This document shows positions 1-8,622 of a DNA stretch of 11,957 nt, in pieces. Below the pieces are notes generated by a model that was not told the DNA's origin, did not search any database, and was given only the letters and a program-made list of their open reading frames with translations. The stretch's first letter is position 1. Each line of letters begins with the position of its first letter. Both the position numbers and the translations under genes were made by a program. The DNA is taken from NCBI GenBank assembly GCA_022360105.1, contig JAKSDL010000043.1, positions 1 to 11,957 of the forward strand, given 5' to 3'. The DNA is from Pseudomonadota bacterium. GTDB taxonomy: Bacteria; SAR324; XYD2-FULL-50-16; JAHJRI01.

Positions 1-136
1 AGCTTTAATGGGTGACCCCTTCATCCCCTTCACAATCTATGTCCTTACTCGATGTCATGATCAAAGGCTTCAGATCAAACTTCAAAACCCGTGAAAACCC
101 AGGAATGAGAGACCTATGTGATGAATCAGGAGAGTG

Positions 137-167
137 CTCCAAACACCACAATATGCAGTGTTTGGAG
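137..167 (-). terminator. Hairpin just after the TRAP permease stop
   Basis: A perfect 10-bp inverted repeat, CTCCAAACAC at 137-146 and GTGTTTGGAG at 158-167, encloses an 11-nt loop. It begins 11 nt beyond the permease stop codon on the minus strand. No T-run follows on that strand, so it is not a textbook intrinsic terminator. It may be a weak terminator or a 3'-end stabiliser for the transporter mRNA. The inverted repeat is seen directly; the role is inferred. Confidence 0.45.
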
Positions 168-177
168 ACAAGTCAGG

Positions 178-2805
178 CTAGGTTGCTAATTCAGTTGCAG
201 TGGTCGTTTTGATCCGTCTTTTCTGTAAAAACCAGATAAATCCCAGCAGCAGGAGGGCTGGAATAAACATGACGTGTTTAGGGGGACGCTGTGCTTCCAC
301 CCGAAGGTTTTCAATTTTCCATTCAAAACTCAACCCCAGCTTTTCTGCAGGACTGTCGAACCTCACCATGTCGATGGTGATAGTGCCATTTTCTTCAACC
401 AGCAAATTACCGTCTGCCCCGGTTCTTAAGTCCAGGCCGGCGTCCTCAACCCTCTGCCTGCCAGTTTCAGCGTCACTGAGAGGGAGCAGCACAGACTTGC
501 GTTCTTCTTCGCCCTCAAGATTCATTCCTGATGCGACCAGGGCCAGTTTCCCTCCTGGTCCTGCTTCTTCGGCAACCTGATAAATGTTTACCGGCTGTTT
601 TTGCAGGTAGGGTTCATATATTTTGTCCCAGAAGAACCCCGGGCGGAACAAAATGAATGCAACTAACAGCATGAGCAGGGATTCCCATCTTTTGTTCCTT
701 GTCATCCAGTATCCCTGTGTAGCAGCAGCGAATAAGAGCATAGCAATAACTGCACTGCCAATAACCAATAACAGCTCCCAAATACTGTCGATACCGATCA
801 GCAACAGTTGAGTGTTAAAAATAAACATGAAAGGTAGAATTGCAGTCCGGATATCATAGCCAAAACCCTGGATACCCGTTCTAACCGGATCACTTTTGGC
901 TATGGCAGATGCCGCAAAGGCAGCAAGTCCCACAGGCGGGGTGTCATCTGCAAGAATTCCGAAAAAGAACACAAACATATGCACGGCAATCAAGGGCACT
1001 ACCAGACCTGCTCCCGCTCCCAGTTCCACAATAACCGGTGCCATCAAAGTTGATACAACGATGTAGTTCGCTGTGGTTGGCAATCCCATTCCTAAAATCA
1101 GACAAATAATCGCTGTGAAAAAGAGAATCAGCATGATGTTACCACCTGAAATAAATTCAACCAGTTCAATCATGACCTGCCCGATTCCTGTCAGTGTAAC
1201 TGTTCCAACCACGATACCCGCGGCCGCAGTGGCTACACCAATACCAATCATATTTTTGGCGCCGGTTATCATTCCTTCCAGAACGTCAATGACACCTTGC
1301 CCAAATGCTTCTTTATATTTTTCCTGCTTCCTGAAGTAATTAAGAATTGGACGCTGAGTCAAAGAGATAATTATCATCAACATGGATGCCCAGAATGCTG
1401 AAAGGCCGGGTGAGAATCGTTCAACGATTAGACACCACATAAGCACTACTAGCGGTAAGAGGTAATACAGCCCTACTTTGATAGTTGGTCCGGGATCAGG
1501 TAGCTCCAATATCTCATCACCACTCTTGTCTTGTTTTAAGGCAGGAAACCTGGCGGCAAATTTTAACAGGGCTATGTAAATTCCAGCAATTGCAACGGCA
1601 ACAACATAGACTGCACCCCCGCCGAATACGGTCTTCAGCCAGCCAATTCCGTAGTAAACAGCGAGTCCAATAACACAGATACCAAGGATCGTTGTCACAA
1701 AAGAGAGGAGACTTTGCAGCGCGGTTCGTACAACGCGTCTGGGAAGTCCCTTCATATCAGCTTTGCAGGCTTCAAGATGCACAATGTAAACCAGTGCCAT
1801 ATAGGAAATAAGGGCAGGTAGAATGGCGTGTTTGATTACTTCCAGATAGGAAATACCGACGTACTCAACCATCAGAAACGCGGCTGCCCCCATTACAGGA
1901 GGTGTCAGCTGTCCATTGGTTGAAGCCGCAACCTCTACTGCTCCAGCTTTGTAGTCTGGAAACCCGACTCGTTTCATCAGGGGTATAGTAAAAACACCCG
2001 TGGTGGCGACATTGGCAATGGATGATCCGGAAATGATCCCCGTTGTCCCTGACGCTAGCACGGCTGCCTTGGCAGGTCCCCCGCGCATGTGGCCCAGCAG
2101 GGAAAATGACATTTTGATAAAATAATTCCCGGCTCCTGCTTTTTCAAGTAACGAACCGAATAAGACAAACAGGAATACAAAGCTGGTTGATACCCCCAGC
2201 GCTACACCAAAAACACCTTCCGTTGATAACCATTGGTGTGCTGAAACTTTATATAAGCTTTGACCCTTGTGAGATATAATTTCAGGCATATAAGGTCCGG
2301 CAAAAGTGTATGTCAAAAACACCATTGCCACTACCATCAGTGGGGGACCTAAAGCCCTGCGGGTGGCTTCAAGCAACAATACGATACCAATGACTGAGAC
2401 AACGATATCGATTGTTGTGGGTGATCCGGCACGCTCGGAAAGACTTTCATAAAAAACATATAAGTAGCTGGCTGCAAATGTTGCAACAATCGCTAATATC
2501 CAGTCTTGGATTGGTATATAGTCACGTGGCGATCTTTTTAAAGCTGGAAAAGCGGTATAGGACAAAAAAATCGCAAATGCCAGGTGAATGGATCGAGCTT
2601 CGGTTCCATTAAAAACCCCGAAGTTGAACAAAAAGGGGAGGGGAGAAGCCAGCCAGAGTTGAAAACAAGACCAGACAAACGGAATGAACAAAAGTAGTTT
2701 TCCCGTTGGTCCGATTGGATGCCGTGAACCGGTATCGGATTCGGCTATCATCTCCTCTAATTCGGCATCGGTCTGTTTTTTATCAGTTGTTTCTGTATCT
2801 GCCAT
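178..2805 (-). CDS. TRAP transporter fused permease (DctQM type, TAXI system)
   Basis: This inner-membrane permease of a TAXI-type TRAP transporter imports a substrate handed over by the periplasmic binding protein, driven by an ion gradient. It has 875 residues and many hydrophobic segments (roughly 18-20). The first ~190 residues correspond to the small DctQ-like subunit and about 195-720 to the large DctM-like subunit. Typical permease motifs are visible: SGSSIANVATTG near 259-270, GQLTPPVMGAAAF near 298-310, GLPTTANY near 574-581 and DDTPPVGLAAF near 620-630. Residues ~725-845 form a soluble segment containing DSPAEKLGLSFEW, followed by a last membrane helix and a basic end. This matches the C-terminal domain (DUF3394-like, from memory) of large fused permeases. 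The ATG is preceded by AAGGGA at good spacing. The gene lies 142 nt downstream of the binding-protein gene. The family is firm; the substrate is unknown. Confidence 0.95.
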   Translation of the reverse strand: MADTETTDKKQTDAELEEMIAESDTGSRHPIGPTGKLLLFIPFVWSCFQLWLASPLPFLFNFGVFNGTEARSIHLAFAIFLSYTAFPALKRSPRDYIPIQDWILAIVATFAASYLYVFYESLSERAGSPTTIDIVVSVIGIVLLLEATRRALGPPLMVVAMVFLTYTFAGPYMPEIISHKGQSLYKVSAHQWLSTEGVFGVALGVSTSFVFLFVLFGSLLEKAGAGNYFIKMSFSLLGHMRGGPAKAAVLASGTTGIISGSSIANVATTGVFTIPLMKRVGFPDYKAGAVEVAASTNGQLTPPVMGAAAFLMVEYVGISYLEVIKHAILPALISYMALVYIVHLEACKADMKGLPRRVVRTALQSLLSFVTTILGICVIGLAVYYGIGWLKTVFGGGAVYVVAVAIAGIYIALLKFAARFPALKQDKSGDEILELPDPGPTIKVGLYYLLPLVVLMWCLIVERFSPGLSAFWASMLMIIISLTQRPILNYFRKQEKYKEAFGQGVIDVLEGMITGAKNMIGIGVATAAAGIVVGTVTLTGIGQVMIELVEFISGGNIMLILFFTAIICLILGMGLPTTANYIVVSTLMAPVIVELGAGAGLVVPLIAVHMFVFFFGILADDTPPVGLAAFAASAIAKSDPVRTGIQGFGYDIRTAILPFMFIFNTQLLLIGIDSIWELLLVIGSAVIAMLLFAAATQGYWMTRNKRWESLLMLLVAFILFRPGFFWDKIYEPYLQKQPVNIYQVAEEAGPGGKLALVASGMNLEGEEERKSVLLPLSDAETGRQRVEDAGLDLRTGADGNLLVEENGTITIDMVRFDSPAEKLGLSFEWKIENLRVEAQRPPKHVMFIPALLLLGFIWFLQKRRIKTTTATELAT

Positions 2806-2918
2806 TTTTCAGTCCCTTAGCAATTCATTTAGTAAAAAACTGTGTTCTCTTGTCTGGCTTTTTACCAATGATAGTTATTGATGTGTTTATAGGCGGCTGC
2901 AAACGGAGGTAGGTATTA

Positions 2919-2939
2919 GGCAGGCTGGAATAGCCTGCC
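2919..2939 (-). promoter_or_regulatory. Intercistronic hairpin between binding protein and permease genes
   Basis: A perfect GC-rich 8-bp stem, GGCAGGCT at 2919-2926 and AGCCTGCC at 2932-2939, has a 5-nt loop. It starts 8 nt after the binding-protein stop codon and lies about 110 nt before the permease start in transcription order. No T-run follows on the minus strand. The placement suits an mRNA-stabilising or partially terminating element that keeps binding protein in excess over permease, as known for other binding-protein operons. The structure is seen; the function is inferred. Confidence 0.55.
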
Positions 2940-2947
2940 CGAATAGA

Positions 2948-3922
2948 TTACTTGAGCCCTACTTCTTTATAGTACTTCAGTGCACCGGCATGCAAAGGAG
3001 CTGATAATCCATCAGATACCATTTCTTTCTTTTTCAAAACGCCAAACGCTGGATGAAACTTCTTGAATGACTCAAAATTCTCGAAAACTGCTTTCACCAC
3101 CTGGTAAATCACTTTTTCGGGTACGTCAGTAGAAGAAACGAACGTTGCACCAACACCGAATGTCTTTGTGTCTGCCAGATTGCCACGATACATTCCACCA
3201 GGAATGGTAGCAATTCGATAATAGTCATTCTGCTTCACTAATTTTTCAACGACAGGTCCATCCACATTAACGAGAACCGCATCGCATGATGTGTGAGCTT
3301 CCTTGATAGAACCGTTTGGATGTCCAACGGTGTAAACCATGGCATCAATTTTATTATCACACAAAGCACTCGCCTGCTCTGCAGGTTTAAGCTCAGAAGC
3401 CAGGGCAAATACAGATTTGTTCCAACCCAGTGCTTTCATCAATACTTCCATTGTTCCCCTTTGACCGGAACCAGGATTACCAATATTGACACGTTTACCT
3501 TTCAGATCCATGAAGTTTTTAATTCCGGAGTCTTTCCGAGCAACAACGGTAAAAGGCTCTGGATGGACTGAAAAGACGGCACGTAGCTTTTTGTTTGCTC
3601 CGACTTTATCAAACTTGCTGGTACCATTATATGCATGATATTGCCAATCGGACTGAGCCACACCCATGTCCAGTTCACCTCCTCGAATCGTATTGAGGTT
3701 GTATACCGATCCCCCGGTTGATTCAACGGAGCAACGAATTCCGTGTGTTTTTCTGTCTTTGTTTACCAGTCGGCAGATAGCACCACCGGTCGGATAATAC
3801 ACACCAGTAACCCCACCCGTACCGATGGTTACAAAGGTATCCGCACTAACAGGAGCAGCTGTGATAGAAAGACCGGCTGTAACCAGCCCTGAAACGAGAA
3901 ATGTTTTTAACTTATCAAACAT
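2948..3922 (-). CDS. TAXI family TRAP transporter solute-binding protein
   Basis: This periplasmic binding protein captures the substrate of the TRAP transporter and delivers it to the fused permease. It has 324 residues, usual for the TAXI family. A Sec signal peptide covers residues 1-27: basic start, hydrophobic core and a likely cleavage after PVSA at A27. The TAXI signature [17 protein letters not shown] follows at about 34-50. Other family stretches include DMGVAQSDW (85-93), [12 protein letters not shown] (146-157) and GVGATFVSS (256-264). Four cysteines (50, 64, 188, 213) remain in the mature protein and could form disulfides. The ATG is preceded by AAGGAGAG at good spacing, the strongest ribosome site in the window. 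It is the first gene of a two-gene operon with the permease. Known TAXI proteins bind glutamate, 2-oxoglutarate or related acids, but the ligand here cannot be read from the sequence. Confidence 0.95.
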   Translation of the reverse strand: MFDKLKTFLVSGLVTAGLSITAAPVSADTFVTIGTGGVTGVYYPTGGAICRLVNKDRKTHGIRCSVESTGGSVYNLNTIRGGELDMGVAQSDWQYHAYNGTSKFDKVGANKKLRAVFSVHPEPFTVVARKDSGIKNFMDLKGKRVNIGNPGSGQRGTMEVLMKALGWNKSVFALASELKPAEQASALCDNKIDAMVYTVGHPNGSIKEAHTSCDAVLVNVDGPVVEKLVKQNDYYRIATIPGGMYRGNLADTKTFGVGATFVSSTDVPEKVIYQVVKAVFENFESFKKFHPAFGVLKKKEMVSDGLSAPLHAGALKYYKEVGLK

Positions 3923-3976
3923 TGGATTCTCTCCTTAAATTAATTAACATTGATAACTAGTCAAACATCAAAATGA

Positions 3977-4005
3977 GCTATAAAACGATAGCTTACAATC
4001 GACAA
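3977..4005 (-). promoter_or_regulatory. Candidate sigma70 promoter for the TRAP operon
   Basis: On the minus strand, TTGTCG (plus-strand positions 4000-4005) and TATAGC (3977-3982) are separated by 17 bp and lie about 55 nt upstream of the binding-protein ATG. Each box matches four of six consensus bases. A second -35-like TTGACT lies closer to the gene but has a poor -10 partner. The surrounding AT-rich DNA makes chance matches likely. Confidence 0.3.
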
Positions 4006-4110
4006 TATATCAATGCTGCAATAGCAAGAGTAATTCATTTTCAAATTTTTAAACTCTGATCTCTTCCCTATGGGCCGTCGTCATGGGGAGTTGATAACTT
4101 GGAGAAATGG

Positions 4111-4160
4111 GCTCAGACCTAACAAAATCTGGGGGCAGGTCTTTCATTTTGGCATTTTCA
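4111..4160. repeat. Degenerate REP-like hairpin
   Basis: AGACCT (4115-4120) and AGGTCT (4137-4142) form an inverted repeat around a G-rich loop, followed by CTTTCATTTTGGCATTTT. A G-rich core leading into CAGGTCT and a CATTTTG tract resembles REP sequences that I recall accompanying other RAYT genes. No RAYT gene lies next to it. It could be a solo relic of a different REP family from the one at 10974-11957. The inverted repeat is seen; the REP assignment is tentative. Confidence 0.35.
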
Positions 4161-4222
4161 ACCAGGTTTAGCCTTTGCACCAATAACCGGCTACATCAAA
4201 AGACAAACACAATTACCCGTCG

Positions 4223-4462
4223 GTGATTTCCTCAAGCCAGTCCAAGGAACTACTGGCCCTTATTCAAAAATATCGATCGCAACTCTATCTCGATTTCACG
4301 ATCAAAGGCTTTGCCGCTCTGGTCACCGAAACTGCGGACCACAACCTGCAACCCACGGAATACGAAGCTCTGCAAGTCGCCGAATCCGCTCACAATATGG
4401 TGGATCAAATCATCAAACGAGTGGAGTTGAGCTTCAAAACAGATTTACGGAAACCAAAATAA
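4223..4462 (+). CDS. Small hypothetical protein, 79 residues
   Basis: I do not recognise this protein. The reading frame starts at GTG (4223), the only usual start codon after the in-frame TAA at 4184-4186, and it lacks a clear ribosome site. The product is soluble and mostly helical in character, with a charged C-terminus (KTDLRKPK) and no membrane segment or cysteine. Many codons end in C or G, as in CTC, TTC, ACC, GTC and GAC, more than in the neighbouring genes; this favours real coding and perhaps a separate origin. It lies alone, 151 nt upstream of xdhA, just after a REP-like hairpin. It may be a 5'-truncated remnant. Function unknown. Confidence 0.4.
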   Translation: MISSSQSKELLALIQKYRSQLYLDFTIKGFAALVTETADHNLQPTEYEALQVAESAHNMVDQIIKRVELSFKTDLRKPK

Positions 4463-4511
4463 TGACGAAAACGAAACTGACAGGATCTCCCAAGTCTAGA
4501 GCCCGGTTAAA

Positions 4512-4540
4512 TTGGCTAAACCGTAAATTCAAAATCTAAT
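4512..4540 (+). promoter_or_regulatory. Candidate promoter upstream of xdhAB
   Basis: TTGGCT (4512-4517) and TCTAAT (4535-4540) are separated by exactly 17 bp. The -10 box matches five of six consensus bases, but only the TTG of the -35 box is good. It lies 73 nt before the xdhA ATG and after the stop of the small upstream ORF. No operator-like palindrome was noticed around it. Confidence 0.3.
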
Positions 4541-4613
4541 TGCGTAAGCCTATCGATGTGTAAGATCATAAGATAAAGCCGAATGTCAAGCTTGAAACGA
4601 GATTGATGATCCT

Positions 4614-6065
4614 ATGAGAGATTTTGTTTTAATTTACATTAATGGGAAAGCCCACCGGATTTATGGAGAGGATGTGTTTCAGCCTCTGTCGACTTTTCTC
4701 AGGTTGAATTTGAGGTTGATCGGGACAAAAGTTGTTTGTGCCGAAGGAGATTGTGGCGCTTGCACCGTTTTAATGGGAAAGAAGAAAGGAAAAACACTCC
4801 GGTATGTTCCGATAAACTCCTGCATTAAATTCATCTATCAGTTGGATTGCTCTCATATCATTACAGTGGAAGGGCTCAAAGAAGAAGGAAACCTTCATCC
4901 GGTGCAGCAGTCCATGATTGACCATTTTGGTTCCCAATGTGGGTATTGTACTCCGGGTTTTGTGATGGCAATGGCCGGAATGTTTGAGGAAAAGCCGGCA
5001 AGATTAAAATCCCGGGATGTCCGGGAAGCCCTAACAGGGAACCTTTGTCGTTGTACAGGTTATGAGCCCATTATTAAAGCTACCCTGGCGGTGAATCCCA
5101 ACCATGTGAAAACGATGGGGGAACGGTTCCCATCTGATGCTTTTCTTAAGGATTTTCAAAAACATAGCCAGAACTCCATCGCCATTCACTACAGCGAAAA
5201 AGGTTTTGATCATTCACAAGACCGGTTATACTTCAATCCTGCCACATGGCAGGAGGCTCTTCAACTTAAGAAAGAGCATCCAACAGCCACCGTTATTTCC
5301 GGTGGAACGGATATTTCAGTGCAGATCAACAAGAGAAGGCTGTTCCCCCAGAAGGTCATAAGTCTCTCCAATCTTCCCGCTTTGAATCATATAGAAGTTA
5401 AAGACAATGTTTTATGGATTGGCGCCAAAACGACCTGGACGCAACTGGAACAGTTTACCCTAAAGACACTTCCTGAATTTCACAAAATTATCAACGTTTT
5501 TGCATCACCCCAGATTAAACATGTCGGAACCCTGGCCGGAAATATTGCCAATGGGTCACCAATAGCTGATTCACTTCCTTTTCTTTTTGTGGCCAATGCA
5601 GAAATAGAGTTGGCCGAAACATCGGGCACCAGATGGGTCAACATCAACCGGTTTTACCATGGTTATAAGCAATGCGACATGAAACCGCAGGAATTAATCA
5701 GTCGGATTCGCATACCTGTTCCTCAACCAGGCCAACTACTCAAGCTGTATAAAGTATCTAAACGCAAAGACCTGGACATTTCCACCTTTACAGCCGGCTT
5801 TATGCTGGAAATAGAGAAGAGCAGAATTAAAACTATCAAAGTATCTTATGGAGGGGTGGCACCGATTGTACTCAGGCTTCCCAAAACGGAGGAGTTTTTA
5901 AAGGGCAAAAAAGCTGAATTGGCGGTTTTTCAGCAGGCGGGAAAGATTGCCCGCAACGAGGTTACTCCCATCTCGGATGTTCGGGCATCGGAGGAGTACC
6001 GTTTGCAATTGTCCGAAAACGTTTTAATAAAACTTTATCATGAAATTGTAGCGGAAAATGGATAA
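4614..6065 (+). CDS. xdhA: Xanthine dehydrogenase small subunit ([2Fe-2S] and FAD)
   Basis: This electron-transfer subunit of cytoplasmic xanthine dehydrogenase passes electrons from the molybdenum centre through two [2Fe-2S] clusters to FAD and then to NAD+. It has 483 residues, normal for XdhA. The plant-type ferredoxin domain carries C42, C47, C50 and C70, in CAEGDCGAC and INSC. The helical second cluster domain carries C109, C112, C145 and C147, in SQCGYC and GNLCRCTGYEP. The FAD domain starts near 205, with GGTD at 230-233 and GTLAGNIANGSPIADS at 305-320. The C-terminal FAD-linked domain includes YKVSKRKDLDIS (379-390) and DVRASEEYR (455-463). An in-frame TGA at 4593-4595 leaves ATG 4614 as the natural start, although the ribosome site is weak. 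It is followed by xdhB after 9 nt. The domain content is complete and nothing looks broken. Confidence 0.95.
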   Translation: MRDFVLIYINGKAHRIYGEDVFQPLSTFLRLNLRLIGTKVVCAEGDCGACTVLMGKKKGKTLRYVPINSCIKFIYQLDCSHIITVEGLKEEGNLHPVQQSMIDHFGSQCGYCTPGFVMAMAGMFEEKPARLKSRDVREALTGNLCRCTGYEPIIKATLAVNPNHVKTMGERFPSDAFLKDFQKHSQNSIAIHYSEKGFDHSQDRLYFNPATWQEALQLKKEHPTATVISGGTDISVQINKRRLFPQKVISLSNLPALNHIEVKDNVLWIGAKTTWTQLEQFTLKTLPEFHKIINVFASPQIKHVGTLAGNIANGSPIADSLPFLFVANAEIELAETSGTRWVNINRFYHGYKQCDMKPQELISRIRIPVPQPGQLLKLYKVSKRKDLDISTFTAGFMLEIEKSRIKTIKVSYGGVAPIVLRLPKTEEFLKGKKAELAVFQQAGKIARNEVTPISDVRASEEYRLQLSENVLIKLYHEIVAENG

Positions 6066-6074
6066 GGCAACGCT

Positions 6075-8429
6075 ATGACGGCAGTAGGAAAACCAATCCC
6101 TCACGATTCAGCTCTAGGCCATGTTACCGGTGAGGCGCTTTTTATTGATGATATGCCTTTCACACAAAACGAAGTGTTGGTTGATTTCTTTGGCAGTCCG
6201 GTGGCTCATGGAAAAATTTTATCGCTGGATCTCAGTCAGGCTAAAAAAGTGGACGGCATTATCGACATTTATACCTATCGGGATATTCCCGGGCATAATC
6301 TGTTTGGCCCCATGATTCCCGATGAGCCTTTTCTTGCCGAAGAGATTTGTGAATATAAGGGACAACCTGTTGCGATTCTTGCCGGGAAAACTGATAAAGC
6401 ACTTTTGCAGGCAAAAAAGCTTATTCAAATAAACATTGAAGAATATCCTGCCATCCTTACAGTAGATCAAGCCCTGGAAAAAGAACAATTTCTGGGGGTT
6501 CAGCGAAAAATCCAAAGGGGCAATGTACAAACGGCATTTGAAGAAGCAGAGCATAGTCTGGAAGGCACCATCTGGCTGAACGGACAGGAACAGTTCTATC
6601 TGGAATCCCAGGCGGCTCTTGCTTATCCCGGGGAGGAGGGGCAGATAACCATCCATTCCTCCACTCAAAACCCGACGGAAATTCAGCAGGTTGTTGCCGA
6701 GGCCCTTGGTTTAGGACAACACCAGGTGGTATCCATTTGCAAAAGGATGGGAGGAGGATTCGGCGGGAAGGAAACCCAGGCGGCTATCCCGGCTGTTATG
6801 GCTGCACTGGTCGCTGTGAAAAACAATTGCCCGGCCAGAATCGCCTATACCAAAGACGATGACATGAAGGTTACCGGAAAGCGTCATCCCTACAAGATCC
6901 GGTATAAAGTGGCTTTTACCCGAAAAGGGAACATTACGGGATTAACAATTGATTTTTATTCCAACGGAGGAGCCACTGCTGATCTTTCTCCATCAGTTTT
7001 GGAGAGATCCATGCTGCATGCTGAAAATGCTTACTATCTCCCCAATGTTGAAATTACCGGGTTGGTTTGTAAAACGAATTTACCTCCTAATACTGCGTTC
7101 CGGGGATTTGGAGGTCCGCAGGCAATTGTTGCCATTGAAAACATCATAGAAGAGATAGCCATTCACTTAGGCAAGGACGCGTTGGATATCCGACTGCTTA
7201 ATTGTTACGGCAAAACGGAGAACAATGTTGCGCCCTATGGGGCCATTATCAGGAATCATGTATTGCAGGAGTGTTTTGTCCGGTTGGTTGAAACATCGGA
7301 GTATCACACACGATTGAAGAAGATTCGGACCTTCAATCAACAATCTCATACTCATTTAAAAGGCATCTCATTAACGCCGGTTAAATTTGGAATTTCGTTT
7401 ACCAGCAAGTTTATGAACCAGGCCAGTGCCCTTGTTAATATCTATCGGGACGGAACCGTTCAGGTTTCCACGGGAGGAACCGAAATGGGGCAAGGGCTGA
7501 ATACAAAGCTTCGCCAGATCGTTGCTGATGAGTTGGGTATTTCTTATAAGAATGTGATTCTTATGCCAACCTCAACGGAGAAAAACAACAATGCCTCTCC
7601 CACAGCCGCTTCTGCAGGGACAGATTTGAATGGTTTGGCTGCGGTCAATGCCTGTCAAAAAATTCGTAAAAATTTAACTATATTTGCCAGCCAACACTTT
7701 GCTTCCGTTGAAAAAGGTCTCTCTCCATCAACCCATGCTATCTGCTTTGAAGCCGGAAGGGTATTTGATGAAAGAGATCCTGAAAACCAGATGCCCTTTT
7801 CCGATTTTGTGAGGCTGGCTTATATGAATCGTGTCAATCTGGGGGCAAGGGGGTTTTATCGAACTCCCAATGTGGATTTTAATCGAGAGACAGGTAAAGG
7901 AAATCCATTTTTTTACTATACGACAGGGTGTGCTGTGGCTGAAGTTACGATTGACCGGTTTACGGGCGATCTCAAAGTGGAGAGATCCGATGTTTTGATG
8001 GATATTGGAGAATCGATAAATCCCGGAATAGACAGGGGACAAATAACAGGAGGATTTATACAGGGCATGGGATGGCTGACCACAGAAGAGTTGCGCTACC
8101 AGGACCAGGGAGATTTACTCTCCTATTCGCCAACCACGTATAAAATTCCCAACATTCAGGATACGCCTGAAGTCTTTAATTTTGATTGCATTCATAACCC
8201 CATGCATCATATTAACGTACGCCGTAGCAAAGCTGTAGGAGAGCCACCCCTGATGATGAGTATTTGCGTCTGGACTGCGGTTAAACATGCGCTTTCATTT
8301 CTTAAGAAAAACAACATCCCCCGGCTAAACGTGCCGGCAACCAACGAAGAAATTCTCAAAAGAATCACCCAATACACCACGCAATCCGCTTCTATTCCCA
8401 AGGAACAAGAGATTCCAGTGATTCAGTAA
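6075..8429 (+). CDS. xdhB: Xanthine dehydrogenase molybdopterin-binding subunit
   Basis: This catalytic subunit carries the molybdenum cofactor and hydroxylates hypoxanthine and xanthine to urate. It has 784 residues, the usual XdhB length. The active-site set matches the bovine and Rhodobacter enzymes: Q198 in STQNP, E233 in GGGFGGKETQ, R311 in LERSMLH, F345 in NTAFRGFGGPQ and E723 in AVGEPPL. Cofactor-contact motifs KFGISFT (437-443) and GGTEMGQGL (467-475) are intact. Having both E233 and R311 points to a true xanthine dehydrogenase rather than an aldehyde oxidase, which typically lacks this pair. The start lies 9 nt after xdhA, with AAGG about 7 nt upstream of the ATG, so the two are co-transcribed. 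Assembly normally needs XdhC to insert sulfurated cofactor; no xdhC is in the window. Substrate specificity is inferred from residues only. Confidence 0.95.
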   Translation: MTAVGKPIPHDSALGHVTGEALFIDDMPFTQNEVLVDFFGSPVAHGKILSLDLSQAKKVDGIIDIYTYRDIPGHNLFGPMIPDEPFLAEEICEYKGQPVAILAGKTDKALLQAKKLIQINIEEYPAILTVDQALEKEQFLGVQRKIQRGNVQTAFEEAEHSLEGTIWLNGQEQFYLESQAALAYPGEEGQITIHSSTQNPTEIQQVVAEALGLGQHQVVSICKRMGGGFGGKETQAAIPAVMAALVAVKNNCPARIAYTKDDDMKVTGKRHPYKIRYKVAFTRKGNITGLTIDFYSNGGATADLSPSVLERSMLHAENAYYLPNVEITGLVCKTNLPPNTAFRGFGGPQAIVAIENIIEEIAIHLGKDALDIRLLNCYGKTENNVAPYGAIIRNHVLQECFVRLVETSEYHTRLKKIRTFNQQSHTHLKGISLTPVKFGISFTSKFMNQASALVNIYRDGTVQVSTGGTEMGQGLNTKLRQIVADELGISYKNVILMPTSTEKNNNASPTAASAGTDLNGLAAVNACQKIRKNLTIFASQHFASVEKGLSPSTHAICFEAGRVFDERDPENQMPFSDFVRLAYMNRVNLGARGFYRTPNVDFNRETGKGNPFFYYTTGCAVAEVTIDRFTGDLKVERSDVLMDIGESINPGIDRGQITGGFIQGMGWLTTEELRYQDQGDLLSYSPTTYKIPNIQDTPEVFNFDCIHNPMHHINVRRSKAVGEPPLMMSICVWTAVKHALSFLKKNNIPRLNVPATNEEILKRITQYTTQSASIPKEQEIPVIQ

Positions 8430-8438
8430 CTTCAACAT

Positions 8439-8483
8439 GACCATTTTCGTATACCAAACAAGTCCGGATTAATTAAAATGGTC
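8439..8483. repeat. 9-bp inverted repeat downstream of xdhB
   Basis: GACCATTTT (8439-8447) and AAAATGGTC (8475-8483) are perfect inverted copies around a 27-nt spacer, beginning 10 nt after the xdhB stop. The stem is AT-rich, the loop is long and no T-run follows, so termination is uncertain. The remaining sequence to the next gene is AT-rich and shows no convincing promoter. Confidence 0.3.
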
Positions 8484-8622
8484 TTATAACAGCATCGTAA
8501 AAATTGAAAATTGCTGTAAACATCCAGTTAACACAAGCTTTCATCGAGACTCATACTATTTCCAGTTTTTTTCGTTAAACCTTAAATAAACGCTTTCACA
8601 GGCTACTTATTCATTATCAAAT

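Noticed and set aside
1..32. Possible start of a minus-strand gene running off the left edge, ATG at 22-24 with GAAGGGG next to it
   Set aside because: The GAAGGGG is directly adjacent to the ATG, giving no usable spacing. Only eight codons are visible, and the tract is simply a 9-bp tandem repeat of CCCCTTCA on the plus strand.
12..212. Plus-strand 66-codon frame at the left end
   Set aside because: It overlaps the permease end, has no ribosome site and reads through the hairpin at 137-167. The product has no recognisable feature.
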